The notes under the pieces were generated by a model. It was not told the origin of the DNA. It searched no databases and worked only from the letters and a program-made list of their open reading frames with translations. This document shows, in pieces, positions 8,301 to 13,760 of a stretch of 14,428 nt of DNA. The DNA lies in the NCBI GenBank assembly GCA_011048475.1, contig DSDZ01000057.1, forward strand, positions 1-14,428. The letters run 5' to 3'. The first letter of the stretch is position 1. Each line of letters begins with the position of its first letter. Both the position numbers and the translations under genes were made by a program. The DNA comes from Bacteroides sp. GTDB taxonomy: Bacteria; Bacteroidota; Bacteroidia; Bacteroidales; GCA-2748055.

Positions 8301-9538
8301 TCAAAGGCAATGGCAGCAGTTGCCTGGGCCGTGATCTCGTTGCGGATCACATCGGCTCCCACGAAATCACCCGTGAGGTACCGACCCGAACCGGTGGTGC
8401 CGGCTCCTTTCACAACGACCCTGTCGCCCACCTCGTCGAATATTTCCACCATTCCCTGCCTGATGGCTTCAAGGGGTTTGCTGGCCGTGGGAAGGTAACG
8501 GCGGGCTATCACCCGGTTGTGGTCGTCGATCAGCACCACGTTGGTGCTCAGCGAACCGATGTCCAGTCCCAGGTAAACTTCGTATTTATCTTCGGAGACA
8601 GGGAGGGGGTAAACCTCCTTGTTGATGTTGGATTCAGGAGGAGTAAGGGGTTCGAAGGAATTACCCTTGGATTTTTCCCCGTTGAGATATGCCTCGAGCT
8701 CGGTTGTCCCTTTGTAGGGTTCCTGCCCGTTCCCGTTATCCAGATTATACAGTACCGCCCCGATGGCGCCCATGGACCTGTTGTATTCCGGGATCAGCAG
8801 CTCTTCCTCGCCTGCCTTGAGCTGCTCCCTGAAAGCCCTTACCATCCCGATGTTGGAAGAAACACCTCCCTGGAACATGACCGGGAACCGGATGGTTTTC
8901 CCCCGTCCCAGTGAACTGATGAAATTCCGTGCCACCGCGAAGCACAATCCCGCCACGATGTCATGCACCGGGGTGGCGATCTGCTGCAGGTGGATCATGT
9001 CGCTCTTGGCAAATACGCTGCACCGGCCCGCGATGCGGGGAGGATTTTCGGATTTCAGGGCGAGCTCCCCGAACTCCTTTTCGATGGACACGCCGATCCG
9101 TTTTGCCTGCTGATCCAGGAAAGAGCCCGTACCGGCCGCACACAGGGTATTCATTTCAAAGTCGGAAAGCCTGGAAGCGTCACCATCCAGCGCATCCATG
9201 AAGATCAGTTTGGAATCTTCACCCCCCATTTCAATGATCGTCCGAACCTGCGGATATAATTTTGAAACGGAGGTGGACTGGGCCACGATCTCGTTCACAT
9301 AGGTGCCGCCGATCAGTTCAGAGGCAAGCTTGCCGCCGGTTCCCGTAAAACTGAACTCCCCGTACTGGTCCTCTCCGTATATCTCTTCAAGAATATCAAG
9401 GATCTCCTTCAGCTTCCGGAAGGGTTTGCCGTGGCAGTAATCATATCGTTCGCGAACGATGTTCCCGCCGGAATCTGTAACAATGGTGTTGATGGAGATG
9501 GACCCGATATCAAATCCGAAATGGTATACCTGGCTCAT
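5303..9538 (-). CDS. Giant fused 2-hydroxyacyl-CoA dehydratase activase (tandem BadF/HgdC ATPase + DUF2229 + dehydratase-like C-terminus)
   Basis: A single 1411-residue chain. Residues 1-265 and 320-580 are two ASKHA-type ATPase domains like HgdC/BadF activases. These use ATP to push one electron onto 2-hydroxyacyl-CoA dehydratases or benzoyl-CoA reductases. Each has a phosphate-1 loop (FGFDIGSISIN at 7-17; LGLDIGSLSTN at 323-333), a CAAGTGSF motif (C133, C446) and an RC(S/T)VF motif (C173, C486). These give four cysteines, the number that hold the single [4Fe-4S] of the HgdC homodimer. A Cys cluster follows (C605, C608, C612, C632), then a DUF2229-like region (about 670-880) with C723, C763 and C765. 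The C-terminal half (about 1000-1411) has HgdB-like segments with C1055, C1090 and C1347 (ILPFTCLPG). Such fused proteins are known as unassigned activase-related proteins. No separate dehydratase is present in the window, so the substrate is unknown. Cytoplasmic; expected to be oxygen-sensitive. Confidence 0.9.
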   Translation of the reverse strand: MSQVYHFGFDIGSISINTIVTDSGGNIVRERYDYCHGKPFRKLKEILDILEEIYGEDQYGEFSFTGTGGKLASELIGGTYVNEIVAQSTSVSKLYPQVRTIIEMGGEDSKLIFMDALDGDASRLSDFEMNTLCAAGTGSFLDQQAKRIGVSIEKEFGELALKSENPPRIAGRCSVFAKSDMIHLQQIATPVHDIVAGLCFAVARNFISSLGRGKTIRFPVMFQGGVSSNIGMVRAFREQLKAGEEELLIPEYNRSMGAIGAVLYNLDNGNGQEPYKGTTELEAYLNGEKSKGNSFEPLTPPESNINKEVYPLPVSEDKYEVYLGLDIGSLSTNVVLIDDHNRVIARRYLPTASKPLEAIRQGMVEIFDEVGDRVVVKGAGTTGSGRYLTGDFVGADVIRNEITAQATAAIAFDPEVDTIFEIGGQDSKYISIDNGVVVDFEMNKVCAAGTGSFLEEQAEKLEINIVEEFGELALGADRPAGLGDRCTVFMESDLNAFQQRGVETPNLVGGLAYSIVHNYIQKVVRKKRIGNHILFQGGVTNNRAVVAAFEKVTGKKIFIPPHFDVTGAIGAAMLARDYVKENNLETRFKGWDISKIPYTVDRFTCKGCSNQCEIRRIRIQGEKKPLYYGGRCEKYELDERKGKGEGIPNYFEERIGMLTDGFTPGNDPEKITVGIPRGLMVFYQEFQYWSTFFRELGFNVIISEETNNQTIKKSLSLIVAETCFPVEVMHGHIYELLEGKADYVFTPFIINVKGAADNPTNNCNCPWVQTVPFMVRASLPEEQKNKLLTPTLNFRYGNKVAEKELHDYFGKKFGLSRKQIAAAMKEADIKQTAFEERVKQRGREVMASLPEDRETVVVLGRPYNTGDPALNLSMVEKLINLDVLPIPTDYLPLHEEHITKDYDKMYWPNGQRILAASRIVARDPRLHAVYMGNFRCGPDSFLAHFVHEEMAGKPYMEIEIDEHSADAGMITRYEAFLDSLKGSKLIKEKKKQVFVPRVGKGSPMKDRVLYFPYMNDASYVIAGVCRSFGINSESLPVQTQKELDLARKYTSARECFPMIATTGSFLSKLMEPGVDPAKVSFFMPDHNGPCRFGQYNRFQRVLFDRLGFDKTEIIAPSNDSSYEDISAGHGTKFRLNAWKGFLAVDILRKLKQERRPYELIPGNTDQVYQQGLADLVTCMENGGRDLTDVLAKIGYAFTQIPLSNGKRKPVVAVVGEIFMRDNPFCSAHLVERLEKFGAETWIAPFAEWLSYSTIRYTRDSKWKRDFKGVIKSKIQEISQEYVARKMARQFHGLFDEDKEVAVKDMLNACGPYVHRHYDGDPALNLGTSAILADKGISGIANILPFTCLPGTLVTSLSDQLRKDKHNIPYVNIAYDGQEDASIDLRLQAFMHQAYQYAEEKGLTLIEAAEVL

Positions 9539-9569
9539 AAATTCGCTTTAGGGTAAGAATCGTCTCACA

Positions 9570-9586
9570 TCTCGCTTAACGCGAGA
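9570..9586 (-). promoter_or_regulatory. Hairpin in the leader of the activase gene
   Basis: TCTCGC (9570-9575) and GCGAGA (9581-9586) form a perfect 6-bp stem with a 5-nt loop, 31 bases upstream of the activase ATG. On the minus strand a one-mismatch -7 element (TTATTTTG, complement of 9590-9597) lies just before it, so the hairpin could sit at the 5' end of the transcript or be an operator. The 135-bp gap after the peroxiredoxin gene is otherwise AT-rich with no T-run terminator that I can see. Confidence 0.3.
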
Positions 9587-9673
9587 CAGCAAAATAATGA
9601 AAAAAAACGATGCTGGCGAAGCAAAGGGGTTGGAATATGGAGATTATTTTTAATGAATATAAATAAAAATTAA

Positions 9674-10234
9674 TCAGAGGGTGGATAAAAAATCCACCAC
9701 CCGGTTGCTGTCCCCCGCCGCATCCACCTCTGCGTCTTTGTAGATCAGCGTCCCTTTCCGGTCCAGGATGAAGGTCCACCGCTGGATGGTGGTTCCGCGT
9801 TCCAGATCCCAGGTTTTTCCCCCGATCTCCTTCTCAATATGGCCCCCCTCGTTCCTGGGAACCCCGAAAAGATCGGCAATATCTCCCGTCTGGTCGGACA
9901 GGAGTGTGAAATTGAGCCGGTACTCATTGGCAAACATTTTCAGGGTAACGGGACTGTCGCCGGAAATTCCCGCCACCTGCGCCCCCACGGCCTCCAGATC
10001 GCCCTTCTGGTCCCGATAGCTGCAGGCTTGTGCCGTGCATCCCCCAGTGAAGGCAACCGGATAGAAATACAGGACCAGGTATTTGGCCGATTTCAGGTTC
10101 TTTTTCAGCTGCCATGTGTCCCCGTCCTGGTCAATGGCCGAAAAATTGGGGACTTTCTCCCCCAGCTTCACCTGGGATGAAGCGAGGGCTGCCGTCAGAA
10201 GAAGGGCAGCAGAAGTGAGGATCGTTCGGTTCAT
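9674..10234 (-). CDS. Exported Bcp-type peroxiredoxin (AhpC/TSA family)
   Basis: A thiol peroxidase that reduces hydrogen peroxide or organic peroxides. The thioredoxin fold carries the PxxxTxxC active site (P59, T63, peroxidatic C66 in YPVAFTGGC), and C71 five residues on, as in the Bcp/PrxQ group where that Cys resolves the disulfide. Arg153 in QRWTFILD fits the conserved active-site Arg. Residues 1-20 form a signal peptide (MNRTILTSAALLLTAALASS), so unlike most Bcp proteins it should act outside the cytoplasm. Length is 186 residues, the usual Prx domain plus the signal. The ATG at 10234 is set by the signal peptide. It lies upstream of, and in the same direction as, the activase gene (135-bp gap), and is divergent from the lipid operon. 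The reducing partner is not seen. Confidence 0.92.
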   Translation of the reverse strand: MNRTILTSAALLLTAALASSQVKLGEKVPNFSAIDQDGDTWQLKKNLKSAKYLVLYFYPVAFTGGCTAQACSYRDQKGDLEAVGAQVAGISGDSPVTLKMFANEYRLNFTLLSDQTGDIADLFGVPRNEGGHIEKEIGGKTWDLERGTTIQRWTFILDRKGTLIYKDAEVDAAGDSNRVVDFLSTL

Positions 10235-10283
10235 CTGTTCCGGGTTATGTAAGATCGTTCAATATAACAATTATCAGACGAAG

Positions 10284-10304
10284 ATGTTACGTGCATCGTT
10301 ACAT
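10284..10304. promoter_or_regulatory. Imperfect inverted repeat, operator-like, in the divergent region
   Basis: Arms ATGTTACG (10284-10291) and CGTTACAT (10297-10304) pair at 7 of 8 positions around a 5-nt centre. GTTAC also occurs as a direct repeat within it. It lies between the divergent peroxiredoxin and PlsY-like genes, 50 bp from the peroxiredoxin ATG, the right place for a regulator site. The 8-mer GTTACGTG inside it recurs, inverted, in another intergenic region at 13726-13733. No regulator can be named. Confidence 0.35.
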
Positions 10305-10322
10305 GAAACCGTTTTTTCGTAA

Positions 10323-10358
10323 TTTTAATGAAGCATTCGGTTTTAATGAAGCATTCGG
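10323..10358. repeat. Perfect 18-bp tandem duplication
   Basis: TTTTAATGAAGCATTCGG occurs at 10323-10340 and again immediately at 10341-10358, without mismatch. It sits in the 184-bp divergent intergenic region, 60 bp upstream of the PlsY-like ATG. It may duplicate a protein-binding site or be a recent slippage event. Preceding bases give TAATTTTA (10320-10327), one mismatch from TAnnTTTG. Confidence 0.95.
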
Positions 10359-10418
10359 ATCCCCGGCTGGAAGCCTGAGGATCTTCTTTATAAAATATAC
10401 ATATCCCCGGATCAGGCC

Positions 10419-11084
10419 ATGTATCTCCTGAAGATGATCATATGCCTCATGACGGCATACCTGGCGGGAAGCATCAATTTCGCCATCCTGATCTCCCGGT
10501 GGGCAAAAGGCATTGACATCCGGCAGGTGGGGAACAGGAACCCGGGGACGTCCAATGTGGGAAGGGAAGTGGGAAAAGGCTGGGCGGGACTTGTGTTCCT
10601 GGGCGATATGGCCAAGGGGCTGCTCCCCCTTGTCATGGCGAAAGTGTTCCTTTTTCCGGGTGGGAGTGCACCGGAGCACCTCCCCCTTTTTCTTACGGGA
10701 ATGGCAGCCATCGCTGGACATTGCTGGCCGCTTTTCTTTCAGTTCAAAGGAGGAGGTGGACTGGCGACTTCGATCGGGGTGTACATGTTCTTTATCCCTG
10801 CAGAATTTCTCCTGACCCTGCTGATCTGCTTCGGAGCGAACCGCCTGCTGTTCCGGACCAGGAAATATTCTGTGGGACAGCTGGTCCCCATGTGCTTTGT
10901 TCCCCTGGCGCCATTGATGACGCTGGTCAGCGCGCTTTTCTTAAGGATTTCCATCACGGACGGATTGACAATCGGCGGATACCCCTGGTCCCTGGTGGCG
11001 GGCGTCGCCCTCCTTTCCGTCTATCTTTTTATCATAAACCTGAACATCGTCAGGGAGAGATTTTCGAAAGAAGGTACAGATTGA
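10419..11084 (+). CDS. PlsY-like glycerol-3-phosphate acyltransferase family membrane protein
   Basis: PlsY moves an acyl group from acyl-phosphate to glycerol-3-phosphate, the first step of phospholipid synthesis, in the inner membrane. Family signatures here are AGSINFAILISR (16-27), NRNPGTSNVGR (39-49), the GDMAKG turn (62-67), GHCWPLFFQFKGGGGLAT (100-117) and a C-terminal NLNIVRER (207-214). Several hydrophobic spans agree with the multi-pass topology, and 221 residues is normal. The unusual point is the third block: PlsY normally reads KGGKGVAT, and here the second Lys is Gly (position 113, codon GGT). This may be a PlsY paralogue with changed substrate rather than the main enzyme. It is followed after 4 nt by the kinase-like gene, so the two are surely co-transcribed. 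The start ATG gives a typical PlsY first helix. Confidence 0.82.
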   Translation: MYLLKMIICLMTAYLAGSINFAILISRWAKGIDIRQVGNRNPGTSNVGREVGKGWAGLVFLGDMAKGLLPLVMAKVFLFPGGSAPEHLPLFLTGMAAIAGHCWPLFFQFKGGGGLATSIGVYMFFIPAEFLLTLLICFGANRLLFRTRKYSVGQLVPMCFVPLAPLMTLVSALFLRISITDGLTIGGYPWSLVAGVALLSVYLFIINLNIVRERFSKEGTD

Positions 11085-11088
11085 AGCA

Positions 11089-11766
11089 ATGGAAAAAGGT
11101 CCCTGTCTCCTGATCGTGGCCGCCGCAATGGTCCTCCTGCCCCTGGCCGGAGTCGTCTGCCTGTTTCGCAGAAAAGGCATGGCCGTCACCGGGAAGGATG
11201 TGGAGCTCAAGAAGTGGCGGATCATCGCCCGTCCCTTTGCCCTCCTGTTCATCCCCATTCATGTATTCATGGGGGACAGGGTACTGCTGTACCTGCTGGG
11301 AGCCCTGGCCATCATTTTCATTGCCACCGACCTGTACCGCCTATTCTCCAGGCGTCAGCTTTCCCTGTTTTACAAAAAAACGGAGATCCAGCGGTTCTCC
11401 TCCATGACCTCTTTCCTTGTGGCTGTCTTTATTATCTTTTTCCTGTTTCCGCCAAAGGTGAGCTACCTCTGCCTGACATTCATCGTGGTTGGTGACCTGG
11501 CAGCCAAGATCTCGGGGATGAAATTCGGCCGGACCAGGCTCATCCACGGAAAGACCCTGGAGGGATCGCTTGGATTCCTGACGGGCTGTCTCTATGCAGG
11601 ATCCGTCATCTGCATGATCTTCGGATTCCCCTGTTCCTACCTGCTGATCGGGGCCCTGTGCGCCACCCTGGCCGAACTGTTCACCTTTTATGTGGACGAT
11701 AACTTTACCATCGGAATCCTCACCGGGGTCACCCTGCAGGCGCTGCATTATTTCCAGGTGATCTGA
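11089..11766 (+). CDS. Dolichol/phytol-kinase-like CTP-transferase family membrane protein
   Basis: A 225-residue multi-pass membrane protein. The C-terminal half has the signature of CTP-dependent lipid kinases and CdsA-like enzymes (SEC59, DGK1, VTE5): GDLAAKISGMKFGR (135-148), then HGKTLEGSLGF (153-163), and VDDNFTIGILTG (202-213) with an acidic pair. Hydrophobic spans at about 6-25, 46-58, 64-80, 107-121, 125-136, 162-180 and 184-199 fit an inner-membrane enzyme. It would be expected to phosphorylate a lipid alcohol (polyprenol, diacylglycerol or similar) with CTP, or transfer CMP to a lipid phosphate; sequence alone does not decide. The ELKKWR segment (39-44) recalls the conserved ELxRK patch of DGK1-like proteins, but the usual following His is absent. 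Its ATG lies 4 nt after the PlsY-like stop, suggesting consecutive steps on one lipid. Confidence 0.75.
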   Translation: MEKGPCLLIVAAAMVLLPLAGVVCLFRRKGMAVTGKDVELKKWRIIARPFALLFIPIHVFMGDRVLLYLLGALAIIFIATDLYRLFSRRQLSLFYKKTEIQRFSSMTSFLVAVFIIFFLFPPKVSYLCLTFIVVGDLAAKISGMKFGRTRLIHGKTLEGSLGFLTGCLYAGSVICMIFGFPCSYLLIGALCATLAELFTFYVDDNFTIGILTGVTLQALHYFQVI

Positions 11767-12023
11767 GCAGGGGCTCATAACCCATTCAGGGTCAGCATTC
11801 AGAAAGAATCAAAATAGGCAGTTAATCCAAAATATATGGTATATTTATATGTTTTCTTGAAGAGCATATTCAGTTGTTAACTATCATCATCCGGCATGAT
11901 TCCGGCTCAGTTTTTTGTGAACCCGTCCCCCTGTTTTATATATTTTATGAATATTCTGCTTCCAGTCAATAATTACGGGAGAATCCTTCAAATGAGCATA
12001 CTTTTTCAACCAACATAACACTC
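11767..12023. other. AT-rich intergenic region before the outer-membrane protein gene
   Basis: A 257-bp stretch with no gene I can support. It contains A/T-rich runs around 11830-11855 and 11935-11955, and a weak 4-bp stem (ACCC/GGGT near 11780-11793) that is too small to call a terminator. TACTTTTT at 11999-12006 is one mismatch from the TAnnTTTG element and lies 17 bases before the next ATG, a possible promoter without a visible -33 box. Confidence 0.4.
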
Positions 12024-13040
12024 ATGAAATCTCTTAAATCACTGACAGGTTTATTTATCTGTATTCTTTACTGTTCATTTTGTTATTCCCAGAACAATCC
12101 TGAATATGTAGAATACGAAGTTTTATTCGATGATCCGAATTACGAGAAGTTATCGATCAAAGCGTATCCGTTTACATACTGGCAATTTGGAGGGGGCAAC
12201 TGGGAATTCTATTATGGTGCAGAAATTGACTGGGCACCCGTATCCAGAATCAGGCTCGAAGCACTGTTGTTAAATACCTTCAAGTATTCAGACCTGGGCT
12301 ACTGGAATACTTTCAGAGATCACGACAAGGTTTCAATCAACAGCAGGGATGATGATTTTCGAAATGGTTATTTGATAAATCTTGGGGGATCCTTTGTGAT
12401 TAGCCAGAAGACAATAAAGGTACAGGAAGCTTTACCGTTAAATAAGATAGATTTGCCATTTGACCGGTATCTGTTGGAGTACATCGAAGTTCCAGTTACA
12501 AGAAAGAAAATGATATCATTGAGAACGGGTGTCTTATTTTACAATCAGATGTACAACAGCCATGTCTATGATGAAGACAGGATATTCTATTCACAGGACA
12601 GTGCAGCGTTTCATCAGGACAGGGTAATATTTCCGGACGGATCTTCCAGAGATGAGCTGAATGGTGATGGATGGTCAACGAATTTTATGGCCACCGCCTT
12701 TTATGCGGGAGTTTCAAAAACAACGATATCTTCCAGCGGGTACCTGGTAGGTTCTACCAGGAAGATGCATTTCTATAAACAACTATCAGCTTATGCAGAC
12801 GTTATCTACGCCCCCAATGTCACCATCAATTCCATCAGTTTTGAAGGGGTTGAATATGATATTTTCAAGGTGACAAACCTCGGATTCCGGTTTGGAGGGA
12901 TTTATTACGGAGGATTTAAAAGAGCTGGTAAAAAAACCGACACTGGAGTAAATATAGAAATGGGATGGTATCCGGGTATCAAAGGGGGCAATTTCTTTTT
13001 AAATCTGGCCCTTTTTGCACCGATTATCCAATTCCGTTGA
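12024..13040 (+). CDS. Exported beta-rich protein, probable outer-membrane protein, unknown function
   Basis: I do not recognise the family. The 338-residue product starts with a signal peptide (MKSLKSLTGLFICILYCSFCYS, residues 1-22). The mature part is rich in Tyr, Phe, Trp and Gly in alternating strands, such as KAYPFTYWQFGGGNWEFYYG, FRFGGIYYGGFKRAG and VNIEMGWYPG. It finishes with a hydrophobic stretch, FFLNLALFAPIIQFR. This pattern suits an outer-membrane beta-barrel, although the last residue is Arg rather than the usual Phe. The gene is clearly more AT-rich than its neighbours, and its codons follow that bias. It stands alone behind a 257-bp AT-rich spacer and converges on a lipoprotein gene. 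It could be a recent arrival or a lineage-specific surface protein. Confidence 0.7.
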   Translation: MKSLKSLTGLFICILYCSFCYSQNNPEYVEYEVLFDDPNYEKLSIKAYPFTYWQFGGGNWEFYYGAEIDWAPVSRIRLEALLLNTFKYSDLGYWNTFRDHDKVSINSRDDDFRNGYLINLGGSFVISQKTIKVQEALPLNKIDLPFDRYLLEYIEVPVTRKKMISLRTGVLFYNQMYNSHVYDEDRIFYSQDSAAFHQDRVIFPDGSSRDELNGDGWSTNFMATAFYAGVSKTTISSSGYLVGSTRKMHFYKQLSAYADVIYAPNVTINSISFEGVEYDIFKVTNLGFRFGGIYYGGFKRAGKKTDTGVNIEMGWYPGIKGGNFFLNLALFAPIIQFR

Positions 13041-13060
13041 TCACAATGGTACTGTTCGCT

Positions 13061-13077
13061 CCGGTTTTTACAACCGG
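13061..13077. terminator. Hairpin at the convergent ends of the outer-membrane protein and lipoprotein genes
   Basis: CCGGTT (13061-13066) and AACCGG (13072-13077) make a perfect 6-bp stem with loop TTTAC. The lipoprotein stop codon TAA (complement of 13068-13070) lies in the loop, and the plus-strand gene stops 20 nt before the stem. A shared terminator is plausible by position. There is no T-run after the stem on either strand. Confidence 0.4.
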
Positions 13078-13637
13078 GCCGCCATCCGGTCCACAAATTC
13101 CCGGCAGACCTCTTCCACCGGACTGTTGCCTGTGAAGTTGGCGGACACAACGATCTCGCCGGTTGTGATATCCGTGATGGTTGCCGAAAAGTTTGTAAAA
13201 TCGTAGTGTCTCGGCAGCCGCAGAAAATCCAGGTACACCTTTCCCGAAAACTCGAGTACATAGACGGAATTCAATTCAACGACCCTGTAAAGCTCGGCGT
13301 TCATCTCTCTGGCGGCACCCTCCGTATCCGGGGATCCCTGCACATATTTGTAGACGGTCCTTGCAGTGGAGCCGGAGATCACATGGAAACCCTCGTCCAT
13401 CATCAGATTGGTCAGGATGCCTTCGATCCCGGCCGCATCTTCGGGATCCAGTTTATTCATGATGGTGATGGTGTCAACGGTGGAGAAGGAGGTCCCCGGT
13501 TTCACCACCACGTTCAGACCGGCATCCGGCTCCATCTGACCGGCACCGCTGTCCGTTGTCTTCTGCTGGCTCGCGCAGGAAAGGAACAGGACCATGATCA
13601 GCATGGCGCCGGGGAGTTGAAGATTCGATCGTTTCAT
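13068..13637 (-). CDS. Lipoprotein with a CsgG/LpoB-like domain
   Basis: A 189-residue predicted lipoprotein. The hydrophobic signal ends in a lipobox-like FLSC with the acylated Cys at 21, so the mature protein is membrane-anchored in the envelope. After a low-complexity linker (22-40), the domain begins with STVDTITIMNK, continues with a helix (GIEGILTNLMMDEGFHVIS), and ends in ITDITTGEIVVSAN and a C-terminal helix. This order (beta strand, helix, GFxVIS, then xxTGEIVxSA) resembles the fold shared by CsgG, LpoB and GNA1162 lipoproteins, which act in secretion or envelope assembly. No residue proves a specific role. It is transcribed alone, converging on the outer-membrane protein gene and divergent from the tandem-repeat gene. 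Confidence 0.7.
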   Translation of the reverse strand: MKRSNLQLPGAMLIMVLFLSCASQQKTTDSGAGQMEPDAGLNVVVKPGTSFSTVDTITIMNKLDPEDAAGIEGILTNLMMDEGFHVISGSTARTVYKYVQGSPDTEGAAREMNAELYRVVELNSVYVLEFSGKVYLDFLRLPRHYDFTNFSATITDITTGEIVVSANFTGNSPVEEVCREFVDRMAARL

Positions 13638-13663
13638 CGTAGACTGTTTTTATGGAAAGATGT

Positions 13664-13694
13664 GAAATTTATCAAATGCGATGGAAAATATCAA
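13664..13694 (-). promoter_or_regulatory. Candidate Bacteroidota promoter for the lipoprotein gene
   Basis: On the minus strand, TTG (complement of 13692-13694) is followed after 20 nt by TAAATTTC (complement of 13664-13671), one mismatch from TAnnTTTG. The spacing matches the Bacteroidota -33/-7 arrangement. The -7 element is 26 bases from the lipoprotein ATG. Confidence 0.4.
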
Positions 13695-13760
13695 TGCCAC
13701 CCCTATTGACATGCAATATTATTATCACGTAACTTAACTCAAAGAATTCAAACAGATCAT

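Noticed and set aside
7478..8914. A 478-codon open frame on the plus strand, antisense to the activase gene
   Set aside because: It mirrors the codon bias of the GC-rich minus-strand gene, has no recognisable motif, and lies wholly opposite conserved ATPase domains.
10299..10721. Minus-strand open frame of 140 codons containing a repeated NASLK peptide
   Set aside because: The peptide repeat is only the translation of the 18-bp tandem DNA duplication, and the rest is antisense to the PlsY-like gene.
13706..13711. TTGACA resembling an E. coli-type -35 box before the tandem-repeat gene
   Set aside because: No TATAAT-like element lies about 17 bp downstream, and this lineage uses a different promoter consensus.
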